This document shows, piece by piece, positions 8,967 to 17,574 of a stretch of 64,000 bases of DNA (position 1 is the stretch's first letter; every line of letters starts with the position of its first letter). A program made the position numbers and the translations under genes. This stretch comes from an uncultured Cytophagales bacterium. GTDB lineage: Bacteria; Bacteroidota; Bacteroidia; Cytophagales; Thermonemataceae. The stretch covers positions 1-64,000 of the forward strand of contig CALEMF010000028.1 in NCBI GenBank assembly GCA_937911505.1, given 5' to 3'. The notes under the pieces are model-generated. The model saw only the letters and a program-made list of their open reading frames with translations, was not told the DNA's origin and did no database searches.

Positions 8967-11399
8967 TTACTCGTATTTTAGGGCTTCTACTGGGTTGTTT
9001 CTGGCTGCGCGAATGGTATGATAACTGATAGTGAGGAGCATCACCGTTATCAGTACCAGTGCGGTCAGTACAAAAACAGGTAGGCTGATAGTAGTACGAT
9101 AACTGAAGTTCTCTAACCAGGCTGTCATCGCAAAATAAATCAGCGGAAAGGCAATCAACAAAGCAATACCCATTAGCTTTACAAAGCTGCTATTTAGCAA
9201 GTAGGTAAGTTGGGTTACAGAAGCCCCTAAGACCTTCCGAATACCGATTTCTTTGGTTCTGCGATTGACCATCAGGAGCGTCATCGCAAATAAACCCATG
9301 CAAGAGATCGTAATAATAATTACGGCTGCTATCATAAACATCTTTGCCAAGCGCTGTTCTCTTTGGTAGTAGCGTTGTAGGTTCTCATTAATGAAACTTC
9401 CTTGAAATACACTCGCTGGTACTATTTCTTTCCAGTTGGCTTCTAGGGCTTTCATCGCTTTTGTGGTATTCTGCCCATTGATTTTGACAAAAAGGTATTC
9501 CATCAGTTCACTGCGATCTACACGCATAATGAGAGGTTCTACAGGTGCTCTCAGCGAGCGAAAATGAAAATCTTTCACAACACCAATTATTTGAACTTCT
9601 CCTTTGCTGCTATCAGGAACTAATCGAATACCAACAGGATCTTTTTCGTTAAGTGCTTTGGCAAAAGAGGCATTCACCACAATGGCTTGAGAGGTATCGG
9701 TAGGGTATTTTGTAGAAAAGAAACGCCCCACAAGCACTTCTGCACCAATCACGTCTAAGTAGGCGGGCCCTACACTCATGTAATTGGTGAGAATCTTATC
9801 GTCTTTATAATCTATTTCCATTTGGTACTGCATCTGCGAGAAGTCTTTCCCAATTCCCATGTTATTCGCTGATCCACTCACTTCAATAATATCAGGATTT
9901 GAAGCAGTCAGTGCTTTTAAACGCTCCAAAGCTTTCCAGCCCTCAATTTCTCTCCCAATAGGTATCGTGATCACTTCTTCTTTATTAAAGCCTAGTGGTT
10001 TATTATGCAAAAATTGGATTTGTTGTTGTACCGTCAGTGTCCCGCCTATCAATAAAGCAGAAAGAGTAAATTGCAGTACTAGGAGTGAATTTTTTAAATT
10101 CCAAATCCCTTTCTTACTTTGAAGCACTTTTCCTTTAACGACTTCAACCGTCTGTTTTTGGTACATCATCCAAGCAGGATAACCTCCTGCCAATAAGGAC
10201 ATAAGGCAAATAATAGGTAAGGCATAGCCAACATAAGCAGGCTCAAAAAGAGCGCTAAAAGTGAGCTCGGAACCTAAAACTGTATTTGCTTGAGGAATCA
10301 TGGCTAATAACAAAAGGAGAGATACACCAAAAGCCATTAGGGTAATTAACAGCGCCTCCATAGAAAACTGTACGAATAGTTGCCGCTTGTACGCACCCAT
10401 GATTTTACGAATCCCTATCTCTCTTGCTCTGTTGATGAGGTTGGCTATAGAAAGGTTGATAAAATTAACGCCTGCTACCACCAATACAAAAACACTGATA
10501 GCCCCTAGTAGGTAGAGAAAAGACTTAGGGTTGCGTCTGCTAAGAACCGTATTAAAGTGTATATCTGATATAGGCTGAAGTTTGACGGTGTAAAAGCCAT
10601 CCACCTTGTCAGGAATAGCGCCTAGTCTTTTGAGCGTTGCGATTTGCGCAGCAAATTGTTTTTGTGCAAAGTCTCTTAGTTTTTGCGCTACTAGGTTTTC
10701 GTTGGCTTTAGGCGCTAATTGTACATATACCTTGTGGAACTGTTCATCCCACTCCTCCTTAGTGGAGGCATATGCTGGATGCACTTTAAAGTTGACCAGT
10801 ACATTAACACTGATGGTAGAGTTGTGAGGTTCATCTTCTATTATGGCTACTACCCGAAAAGAACGTTGTTGATCGTAGAATTTAATGGAAATAGACTTTC
10901 CGATAGGATCTTCCTTACCAAAAATAGCCTCCGCCCTCGTTTCTGAAAGCACCACCTCATCTAGGCCACTCAGCAATGCTGTTTGCCTTCCCTGTACCAC
11001 AGGAAAAGAAAACATTTCAAAGAAATCATCATCTATAAATTCTACATCACTTTCTATATTTTTTCCATTGTACTCGATCAACGCCTTGTCGTCGTCGTAG
11101 CGAGAGATATGGGTAATTTCATCAACATTCTCAAAAAGTGCTTTCCGTAAGGGCGTAGCTTGCGCTATATCGTACTCAAAAGCTCCTTCTTCAGCGTCTG
11201 CCTGGCTTTTTTGTAGATAGACTCTATAAAGATTTTCAGTATTTTCGTGAAACTTATCGTAGGACAATTGCTCTTGAATAACTAATAGTAGTACCACGCT
11301 GGTGGCAAAAGCAGCCGCCAAACCTATGAGATTAATAGCCGTAAACACCTTATTCTTCAATAGATTTCTAAAGGCAATTTTTAAATGATTCTTCCACAT
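8967..11399 (-). CDS. MacB/FtsX-like ABC transporter permease
   Basis: 810 residues starting MWKNHLKIAFRNLL and ending NPVEALKYE. It has exactly the length of the next gene upstream (11423) and shares long near-identical stretches with it, for instance [20 protein letters not shown] before the last membrane segments, so the two form a closer sub-pair than the other copies. The first half carries [16 protein letters not shown]. It is an operon member with gaps of 21 and 23 bp. A local duplication followed by divergence of the periplasmic cores is the simplest explanation. Confidence 0.92.
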   Translation of the reverse strand: MWKNHLKIAFRNLLKNKVFTAINLIGLAAAFATSVVLLLVIQEQLSYDKFHENTENLYRVYLQKSQADAEEGAFEYDIAQATPLRKALFENVDEITHISRYDDDKALIEYNGKNIESDVEFIDDDFFEMFSFPVVQGRQTALLSGLDEVVLSETRAEAIFGKEDPIGKSISIKFYDQQRSFRVVAIIEDEPHNSTISVNVLVNFKVHPAYASTKEEWDEQFHKVYVQLAPKANENLVAQKLRDFAQKQFAAQIATLKRLGAIPDKVDGFYTVKLQPISDIHFNTVLSRRNPKSFLYLLGAISVFVLVVAGVNFINLSIANLINRAREIGIRKIMGAYKRQLFVQFSMEALLITLMAFGVSLLLLLAMIPQANTVLGSELTFSALFEPAYVGYALPIICLMSLLAGGYPAWMMYQKQTVEVVKGKVLQSKKGIWNLKNSLLVLQFTLSALLIGGTLTVQQQIQFLHNKPLGFNKEEVITIPIGREIEGWKALERLKALTASNPDIIEVSGSANNMGIGKDFSQMQYQMEIDYKDDKILTNYMSVGPAYLDVIGAEVLVGRFFSTKYPTDTSQAIVVNASFAKALNEKDPVGIRLVPDSSKGEVQIIGVVKDFHFRSLRAPVEPLIMRVDRSELMEYLFVKINGQNTTKAMKALEANWKEIVPASVFQGSFINENLQRYYQREQRLAKMFMIAAVIIITISCMGLFAMTLLMVNRRTKEIGIRKVLGASVTQLTYLLNSSFVKLMGIALLIAFPLIYFAMTAWLENFSYRTTISLPVFVLTALVLITVMLLTISYHTIRAARNNPVEALKYE

Positions 11400-11422
11400 A
11401 ATGATTTATTTTTTTCAGGATA

Positions 11423-13855
11423 CTACTCGTATTTCAGCGCCTTTACAGGATTACGTCTTGCAGCGCGGTAAGTATGGAAGCTTACCGTCAGTAGCGTAAT
11501 AAGCATCAATAAGAGGGTAGTGATTAAAAAGGTCGGTACACCAATAGAGGTGCGATAACTAAAGTTGTCTAGCCATTGGTTCATGCCTAGATAGATCAAT
11601 GGAAAGGCAACCAATAGGGCTAGGAGGTTAATTCTTAGAAAACTACTATTCAGTAAATAAGTAATTTGTGTGACAGATGCCCCTAGTACCTTACGAATAC
11701 CAATTTCTTTGGTGCGACGGTTGACCATTAGGAGGGTCATGGCGAACAGCCCCATACACGAAATAATCAGGATAATGGCAGAGGCAATGATGAAAATATC
11801 CGCCAGTCTCTTTTCTTTCACGTACTGACGTTGTACATTTTCATTTAGAAAAGATCCCTGAAACACGCTGGCGGGTGCAATTTCTCGCCAAGTTTTCTCT
11901 AGAAACTGCATCGTTTCGACTGTTTTTTCGGTATTGATTCTTACAAATAGATATTCTGGTGGCCAAGTGTTATCAATACTCATCGTGAGCGGTTCAATGG
12001 GATCACGTAGCGATTCGAAATGGAAGTCTTTCACTACGCCTACTACTTTTACAGTGGGGCCATCGCTATCTGTTTTAAAGGTAAGGCCTACTACCTCTTC
12101 CTCATTGAGCAGCTTTGCCATCGACTCATTAATGACATAATGATTAGCTGTGTCAGTACTATATTTCTCAGAAAAGAAACGCCCATCTATGAGCTCTGCG
12201 CCAATAGTTTGTAGGTAATCGTGGCTTATGGTGAGCCAATTGGTTACCACTGTTCTATCTTTGTAGGTAAAACCTAGCTGCGACTTATAGCGTGAGCCGT
12301 CGAGTCCTCTTCCTAGATTATTCCCTGCACCACCTACACTTTTTACATTTGGATTACTCGCCGTAAGGGCTTTTAGCTTTTCGAGTGCTTTCCAGCCTTC
12401 CACTTCTCTTCCTACTGGAATACTGATGACTTCTTCTTGGTTATAGCCCAATGTCTTGTCTCGCATAAACTGCATCTGCTGCCACACAGTGAACGTACCG
12501 CCTATCAATACAGCCGAAAGCATAAACTGTACAGCTAGTAGCGTATTGCTCAGTCCCCAACTTTTTTTCTTTGTAGTCAGCATCTTTCCTTTAATCACCT
12601 CAGAAGTATTCTTTTTAAAGATCATAGCAGCAGGATAGGCACCAGCTAGTAAGGCCATTACTACTAAAAAGAAAAGGCTCGCTAACAATAAGGCAGGGGT
12701 AAAAAGCTGTTGAATGCTAAGATGTGTATCGAATTTTGCATTAAAGGAAGGAATACCTACTAGTATCGTCATTACGCACACTACATAAGCTAGAACAACC
12801 ACTATGAAGGCTTCACTGAAAAACTGCGTCAATAGCTGCTTCTTATAAGCACCCATAATTTTCCGTACGCCTACTTCTTTGGCTCTTCCTAGTAAATTGG
12901 CCAGAGAAAGGTTTACAAAGTTAATACCCGCTACAACAAGGATAAAGATACTAACCGCTCCCATCAAGTAGAGAAAAGCTTTTTGATTGCTTTGCTTGAG
13001 TACTGTATCAAAGTGAATGTCTGTGATGGGTTGTAACTTGTAAGCAAAGATACCATCTACCGGATCGGGCTGTGCTCCCTGCTTCTTTAGGTCCTCAATT
13101 TCTTCTGCATTTTGCTTTTGTGCAAAGGCTCTCAGTTGTGTACTCAAACGCTCCACGTCAGCCTTAGGCGTAATCTGTAGATATAAATCGAAATACTTAT
13201 TACCCCACTCTTCCTTGTTCATCGCATAGCTAGGATGATGTATAAAATTGATCGCCAGTCTATTCTGAATTGTAGAATTTTCAGGGCCGTCTTTCATAAT
13301 GGCTGCTACCCGAAAAGGCTGCCATTCTTCAGCAAATTTCAGCAAGACTTTCTTCCCGATGGGGTCTTCTTCTCCAAAGATGTTTTGGGCCATTTTTTCA
13401 TTCATCACTACCGCGTCATTATCGCGCAGGAGGGCTTGCCTGCTTCCCTTCAATACTTCAAAAGAAAACATCTCATAAAATTCGCTTTCAGTATAAGTAA
13501 TACCACTTTCCAGCTTCTTTCCTTTGTAGTCAATGAAGGTTGTACCACCTCCTACGCGTACTACTTGCTCGATGCCGTCTACTTCTTTTTTCAGTGCTTC
13601 TTTGATGGGTGTAGGCATGGCAGTACCATAGGTAATGCCATAGAAGCTTCCCTCTGGGTAGCTTACCTTTTCGTACAAACGGAAAAGCCTTTCTTTTTTT
13701 GTATGGAACTGATCGTAAGAGAGTTGTTCTTGTAATACAAGTAACAGCATAAAGCTGATAACAAAGGCAGCCGATAAACCTAAGAGATTGATCGCGGTAA
13801 ATGCCTTGCTTTTCAGCAGGTTTCTATAAGCAATTTTGAGGTAGTTACGAAGCAT
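11423..13855 (-). CDS. MacB/FtsX-like ABC transporter permease
   Basis: 810 residues; starts [14 protein letters not shown] and ends NPVKALKYE. The first membrane segment is at about 20-40, the first FtsX loop reads [16 protein letters not shown], and the second half has [17 protein letters not shown]. It is the permease closest to the ATPase gene, whose stop codon lies 18 bp upstream of this start. It pairs with the gene at 8967 as a recent tandem duplicate. It is probably the ancestral partner of the ATPase and adaptor, judging only from its position in the operon. Confidence 0.92.
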   Translation of the reverse strand: MLRNYLKIAYRNLLKSKAFTAINLLGLSAAFVISFMLLLVLQEQLSYDQFHTKKERLFRLYEKVSYPEGSFYGITYGTAMPTPIKEALKKEVDGIEQVVRVGGGTTFIDYKGKKLESGITYTESEFYEMFSFEVLKGSRQALLRDNDAVVMNEKMAQNIFGEEDPIGKKVLLKFAEEWQPFRVAAIMKDGPENSTIQNRLAINFIHHPSYAMNKEEWGNKYFDLYLQITPKADVERLSTQLRAFAQKQNAEEIEDLKKQGAQPDPVDGIFAYKLQPITDIHFDTVLKQSNQKAFLYLMGAVSIFILVVAGINFVNLSLANLLGRAKEVGVRKIMGAYKKQLLTQFFSEAFIVVVLAYVVCVMTILVGIPSFNAKFDTHLSIQQLFTPALLLASLFFLVVMALLAGAYPAAMIFKKNTSEVIKGKMLTTKKKSWGLSNTLLAVQFMLSAVLIGGTFTVWQQMQFMRDKTLGYNQEEVISIPVGREVEGWKALEKLKALTASNPNVKSVGGAGNNLGRGLDGSRYKSQLGFTYKDRTVVTNWLTISHDYLQTIGAELIDGRFFSEKYSTDTANHYVINESMAKLLNEEEVVGLTFKTDSDGPTVKVVGVVKDFHFESLRDPIEPLTMSIDNTWPPEYLFVRINTEKTVETMQFLEKTWREIAPASVFQGSFLNENVQRQYVKEKRLADIFIIASAIILIISCMGLFAMTLLMVNRRTKEIGIRKVLGASVTQITYLLNSSFLRINLLALLVAFPLIYLGMNQWLDNFSYRTSIGVPTFLITTLLLMLITLLTVSFHTYRAARRNPVKALKYE

Positions 13856-13873
13856 AGTAGTAGCGTTTATTAT

Positions 13874-14575
13874 TTATGAAGGGCTTGCATTTTGGAAAGC
13901 TTTAAGCTTGTTCTCAGAGACGATTTTACCATCGAGTACATTGATGATGCGCTGCCCGTATTCAGCATCGTGTGGGGAGTGTGTTACCATGATGATGGTT
14001 GTCCCTTCTTCATTGAGTTGGGTAAGGAGTTGCATTACATCCTCTCCATTTTTTGTATCGAGATTACCAGTAGGCTCATCCGCTAGAATCAGTTTGGGGC
14101 GGTTTACAATGGCGCGTGCAATGGCTACCCGCTGCTGCTGTCCACCAGAGAGCTGCTGTGGATAGTGCTTCATGCGATGCGTCATGTTCATTTTCTCTAG
14201 TACTGCCATGACCCGCTCTTTGCGGTTTTTACTTTTCATATCTGTGTAGATAAGCGCCAGCTCTACGTTCTCAAATACATTAAGTTCGTCGATCAGGTTA
14301 AAGCTCTGAAATATGAACCCGATATTTCCTTTACGAATATCAGCGCGCTTACTCTCAGAATACTTGGCTACTTCTAGATCGCCAAAGTAATATTCTCCTT
14401 CTGAGGGACTATCAATCAACCCTAAGATGTTGAGTAAGGTGGATTTTCCACAACCAGAAGGCCCCATAATAGAGACGAACTCGCCCTGTTGAATCGTCAG
14501 AGATACCCCGTTCAGCGCACTGGTCTCTACCTCGGTAGTTCTATAGATTTTCTTAATATCTGCTAAGCGTATCAT
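13874..14575 (-). CDS. MacB/LolD-type ABC transporter ATP-binding protein
   Basis: 233 residues, the normal length of a stand-alone ATPase of this family. Walker [10 protein letters not shown] is at 38-46, Q-loop at about 90, signature [15 protein letters not shown] at 142-156, Walker [10 protein letters not shown] at 162-170 and the switch His in VTHSPHDAE. It hydrolyses ATP at the inner membrane to drive the FtsX-like permeases. It is the only ATPase in the cluster, beside seven permease genes, so one energising subunit probably serves several permeases. It is second in the operon, 16 bp after the adaptor gene. Confidence 0.93.
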   Translation of the reverse strand: MIRLADIKKIYRTTEVETSALNGVSLTIQQGEFVSIMGPSGCGKSTLLNILGLIDSPSEGEYYFGDLEVAKYSESKRADIRKGNIGFIFQSFNLIDELNVFENVELALIYTDMKSKNRKERVMAVLEKMNMTHRMKHYPQQLSGGQQQRVAIARAIVNRPKLILADEPTGNLDTKNGEDVMQLLTQLNEEGTTIIMVTHSPHDAEYGQRIINVLDGKIVSENKLKAFQNASPS

Positions 14576-14591
14576 ATATTGTATCGTTAGT

Positions 14592-15872
14592 CTATTTTAA
14601 AATAAGTTTATCAATTCGGTCGTAGGTTTCATAGTTGGAAGTAACTACCTTTTCACCAGGTTGTAAGCCATCAATCACTTCGTAGTATTGCGGATTTTGT
14701 CTACCCAGTTTGATTTTTCTTCGGTAAGCAATGCCCGCTTCTTCGTCTACTACATAAATCCAGTTGCCTCCTGTTTCTTGGTAAAAACTTCCACGAGGGA
14801 GCAGCACAGCTTTCGTTTTAGCACTTAAGGCGAGGCGTACTTGTACAGACTGCCCTCTTTTAATGCCTTCAGGTGATTTCTTATTCTCAAATTCCATATC
14901 TACAGCGAAAGTACCGTTTGTTACTTCTGGGTATACTTTTTTGATAATAATCGTATAAGTTTTACCCGAAAAATCGAAAGTCCCTTGTTGTCCAATCTCA
15001 ATGCGAGAAATATGGTATTCATCAATCCGTACCCGCACCTTGTAGCTGTCGAGTATATCAATTTGGGCGATGTTTTCGCCTGCCTGTATCGTTTGGCCTA
15101 GCTCTGCCTGTACAGTAGAGAGCTGCCCAGCGATGGGCGCTTTGATGGTAAGATTTTCTTGATTTTTATGAATCATCTCCAAGTTGCGCTGCATCAATTG
15201 AATGGAAGGGTCTATTTGCGCCAACTGCACATTACGTAGGCGACCGTTGGTCTGTAGCTTTTGCTGAATAATTTTTTTTCGGCGTTTTTGGAATTCGTAC
15301 TCATCTTTTATTTGGTTGTACTCTTGTGTAGCGATCATTTTCTGTTTGTAGAGTTGCTGGTTGATTTTGTGTTGCCGGCCTAGATTAAGAATCTGGTACT
15401 CTACCTCGTTTAGTTCCTCTAAAAAGCGAATGCTCTGTTCTTCAATAGTAATACGCGTACTGCTCAGGTTGTTGATCTGCTCCATAATAGCGGTCTCTTG
15501 GTTCATGTAGCTGAGCTGTAAATTGGCATTGGCCAAACGTAAAATAGGGGATCCTTTTTCTACCATTTCGCCACCCTCTTTGTAAAGCTCTTCCACTTTT
15601 CCACCATCTGAAGCATCGATAAAAACTGTCTTGATGGGTGCAATCGTACCTGATACAGAGATAAACTCTTGAAATACACCCTCCGTTACGTTTGTAACCG
15701 TAATCTTCTCTTTCTCTACATTCAAGCGCGACTCTCCTGCACGATTGATCACCATGGCTACTAGCGCAATCAATGTAGTTGGTAAAACCACCCACAGCAG
15801 TATTTTCTTAACTGTCCATTTTTTTTTGGGAATTGCCCGATCCATTGCGTTGGCTTCCATTGTGTGCTTCAT
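14592..15872 (-). CDS. MacA/HlyD-like periplasmic adaptor protein
   Basis: 426 residues. A single membrane anchor lies at about 23-43, followed by a split lipoyl/barrel-sandwich domain with a long coiled-coil hairpin in the middle (about 110-230, rich in Gln, Glu, Lys and Leu), then beta-barrel and membrane-proximal domains. Adaptors of this kind link inner-membrane transporters to an outer-membrane channel; no TolC-like gene lies in the window. It is the first gene of the operon, directly after a well-formed sigma-54 promoter whose predicted start near 15890 allows the first of three early Met codons (residues 1, 5 and 10) to be used. Confidence 0.92.
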   Translation of the reverse strand: MKHTMEANAMDRAIPKKKWTVKKILLWVVLPTTLIALVAMVINRAGESRLNVEKEKITVTNVTEGVFQEFISVSGTIAPIKTVFIDASDGGKVEELYKEGGEMVEKGSPILRLANANLQLSYMNQETAIMEQINNLSSTRITIEEQSIRFLEELNEVEYQILNLGRQHKINQQLYKQKMIATQEYNQIKDEYEFQKRRKKIIQQKLQTNGRLRNVQLAQIDPSIQLMQRNLEMIHKNQENLTIKAPIAGQLSTVQAELGQTIQAGENIAQIDILDSYKVRVRIDEYHISRIEIGQQGTFDFSGKTYTIIIKKVYPEVTNGTFAVDMEFENKKSPEGIKRGQSVQVRLALSAKTKAVLLPRGSFYQETGGNWIYVVDEEAGIAYRRKIKLGRQNPQYYEVIDGLQPGEKVVTSNYETYDRIDKLILK

Positions 15873-15899
15873 TTTATATTGTCAATCGGTTTACTCAAA

Positions 15900-15916
15900 T
15901 GCCAAGATGCGTGCCA
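15900..15916 (-). promoter_or_regulatory. sigma-54 promoter of the exporter operon
   Basis: On the minus strand it reads TGGCACGCATCTTGGCA. The -24 box TGGCACG is perfect and the -12 box is TTGGCA against TTGCA, so the GC is either displaced by one base or the C is replaced by G. It lies 28 bp upstream of the adaptor start at 15872 and 73-96 bp downstream of two palindromic activator sites. It is the strongest sigma-54 element in the window. Confidence 0.7.
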
Positions 15917-15978
15917 TTACTCATAATATACTGATTAAAAGGCTTTTACAGTTGATTTTTTGTTTAATTGCATAAAAA

Positions 15979-15995
15979 TGTTCCATATTGGAAAG
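15979..15995. promoter_or_regulatory. palindromic activator site C1
   Basis: TGTTCCATATTGGAAAG keeps the left arm of the perfect site at 4048 and five of seven bases in the right arm. It sits 23 bp (about two helical turns) from site C2, in the divergent region between adaptor and regulator, suiting cooperative binding by dimers of an NtrC-type protein. Confidence 0.55.
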
Positions 15996-16001
15996 GAATT
16001 T

Positions 16002-16018
16002 TGTTCCACTCTGAAACA
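16002..16018. promoter_or_regulatory. palindromic activator site C2
   Basis: TGTTCCACTCTGAAACA keeps the left arm exactly and six of seven bases of the right arm of the consensus TGTTCCA-N3-TGGAACA. Its centre lies about 96 bp from the -24 GG of the adaptor promoter, the same distance as site B from its promoter. Confidence 0.55.
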
Positions 16019-16060
16019 GCTTTTCTATCAATTATTGCGGCTACGAGCGTTAGTAATGGA

Positions 16061-16076
16061 TGGCACTCTTTTTATA
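16061..16076 (+). promoter_or_regulatory. possible half-conserved sigma-54 element before the regulator gene
   Basis: TGGCACTCTTTTTATA has a perfect -24 box but TTATA in place of TTGCA at -12, so the invariant GC is missing. It lies 125 bp before the regulator start and about 50 bp downstream of site C2. It could give weak autoregulation or be chance. Confidence 0.25.
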
Positions 16077-16172
16077 CTGAAAATATCATAAAAAAGTAAG
16101 ATTCTCTTGGTTTTTAGCAGAAATGTTATTTTTAGTCTTTCAAGAGAACAATAAGTATACACATAGCAATAA

Positions 16173-16190
16173 AAATTTTACGTAAAATTT
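16173..16190. promoter_or_regulatory. 18-bp AT-rich perfect palindrome before the regulator start
   Basis: AAATTTTACGTAAAATTT is perfectly self-complementary and ends ten bases before the ATG at 16201. It could be an operator or the stem of a leader structure. AT-rich palindromes arise easily by chance, so no function is claimed. Confidence 0.35.
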
Positions 16191-16200
16191 AAAAAAGTAT

Positions 16201-17574
16201 ATGACTAAGTTACCGGGTAAAATACTCGTAGTAGACGACGATCGCGACATTCTCTTTACTGCACGTATGGTATTAAAACAGCATTTTACTAGCGTTCGTA
16301 CAGAGGTAAATCCTACTTTTATTCCAGAGCTACTTGCCAAAGAGCCTTATGATGTAGTAGTACTGGACATGAATTTCTCTATGGGGGCTACTAGTGGACA
16401 AGAGGGCTTACACTGGCTTAAAGAAATTAATAAAATAGACACCACGCTTCCTGTCATTCTTAATACTGCTTATGGAGATATTAAATTAGCAGTAGAGGCC
16501 ATGAAAGAAGGCGCCATCGACTTTGTTGTAAAGCCGTGGGAGAATGAGAAGTTCTTAGCTACTGTAATGACAGCCTATAAGCTACGGCGCTCCAGCCAAC
16601 AGGTAGCTAACTTGAAATCGACGCAACAAATTCTCTCTAAAGACCTCGACCAACAATTTAGTGAGATCATCAGCCAATCGGAGGCAATGGAGCAGGTATT
16701 TAATACCATTCGAAAGGTAGCCCAGACCGACGCCAACGTATTGATTTTAGGCGAAAACGGAACAGGAAAAGAACTCATTGCACGTGCCATTCATCGGCAG
16801 TCATTACGCCACGATCAAACGTTCATAAAGGTAGATTTAGGAGCCATTTCCGAAACCTTATTTGAATCAGAACTATTTGGTCATACCAAGGGCTCCTTTA
16901 CCGATGCTAAAGAAGACCGGGCAGGTCGTTTTGAGGCAGCCCACGAAGGTACACTTTTCCTGGACGAGATTGGCAATTTATCGTTGCCGCTTCAAGCCAA
17001 ATTGTTAACTGCCCTCCAAAACCGTCAGATTACGCGCTTAGGGTCGAATAAAGCGATTCCTATTGACATTCGCCTGATCTGCGCTACCAATATGCCACTC
17101 TACGAAATGATCGAAGAAAGCCAATTTAGGCAAGACTTACTCTATCGTGTAAACACAGTAGAAATTCGCTTGCCCGCCTTGAGAGAGCGCACCGAAGATA
17201 TTGCGCTCCTCGCCGAACACTACCTGCAAGTATACGCTAAAAAGTACCAGAAAGAGGGACTAAAGATTACCAAGGAAACCCTCAAAAAACTAGAAGGCTA
17301 TCACTGGCCAGGCAATATTCGGGAATTACAACACGCCATAGAACGCGCTGTAATTCTTTCGGAAGGGTATGCCTTACAACCTGACGACTTCGTCTTGACT
17401 ACTCCCGTCTCTAAAAACGAAAAAAGCCATGAGACCCTCAACATGGAGGAAATAGAGAAAAAAACCATTGAAGAAGCCATTCGTAAACACGAGGGAAATT
17501 TGAGCCACGCTGCGAAAGCCTTGGGGATGGGCCGTACCACTTTGTACCGTAAAATGAAGAAATATGGGCTATAA
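16201..17574 (+). CDS. sigma-54-dependent response regulator, NtrC family
   Basis: 457 residues. Receiver domain at 1-125 with acidic pocket D12-D14, phosphoacceptor D56, T89 and K111. AAA+ domain at about 155-385 with Walker A GENGTGKE (184-191), Walker B TLFLDE (251-256) and the sigma-54 contact loop at 231-236, which reads GSFTDA in place of the textbook GAFTGA. A Fis-type helix-turn-helix at the C-terminus includes LSHAAKALGMGRTTLYRKMK. It should activate sigma-54 promoters from palindromic enhancers, and such elements surround it and the divergent exporter operon. It overlaps the kinase gene by 11 bp, so the two are translated together. Confidence 0.95.
   Translation: MTKLPGKILVVDDDRDILFTARMVLKQHFTSVRTEVNPTFIPELLAKEPYDVVVLDMNFSMGATSGQEGLHWLKEINKIDTTLPVILNTAYGDIKLAVEAMKEGAIDFVVKPWENEKFLATVMTAYKLRRSSQQVANLKSTQQILSKDLDQQFSEIISQSEAMEQVFNTIRKVAQTDANVLILGENGTGKELIARAIHRQSLRHDQTFIKVDLGAISETLFESELFGHTKGSFTDAKEDRAGRFEAAHEGTLFLDEIGNLSLPLQAKLLTALQNRQITRLGSNKAIPIDIRLICATNMPLYEMIEESQFRQDLLYRVNTVEIRLPALRERTEDIALLAEHYLQVYAKKYQKEGLKITKETLKKLEGYHWPGNIRELQHAIERAVILSEGYALQPDDFVLTTPVSKNEKSHETLNMEEIEKKTIEEAIRKHEGNLSHAAKALGMGRTTLYRKMKKYGL

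Noticed and set aside
13235-13735. A 166-codon plus-strand frame inside the permease gene
   Set aside because: It is antisense to a well-supported permease and its product has no motif. Many similar plus-strand frames run opposite the permease genes because of their codon bias.
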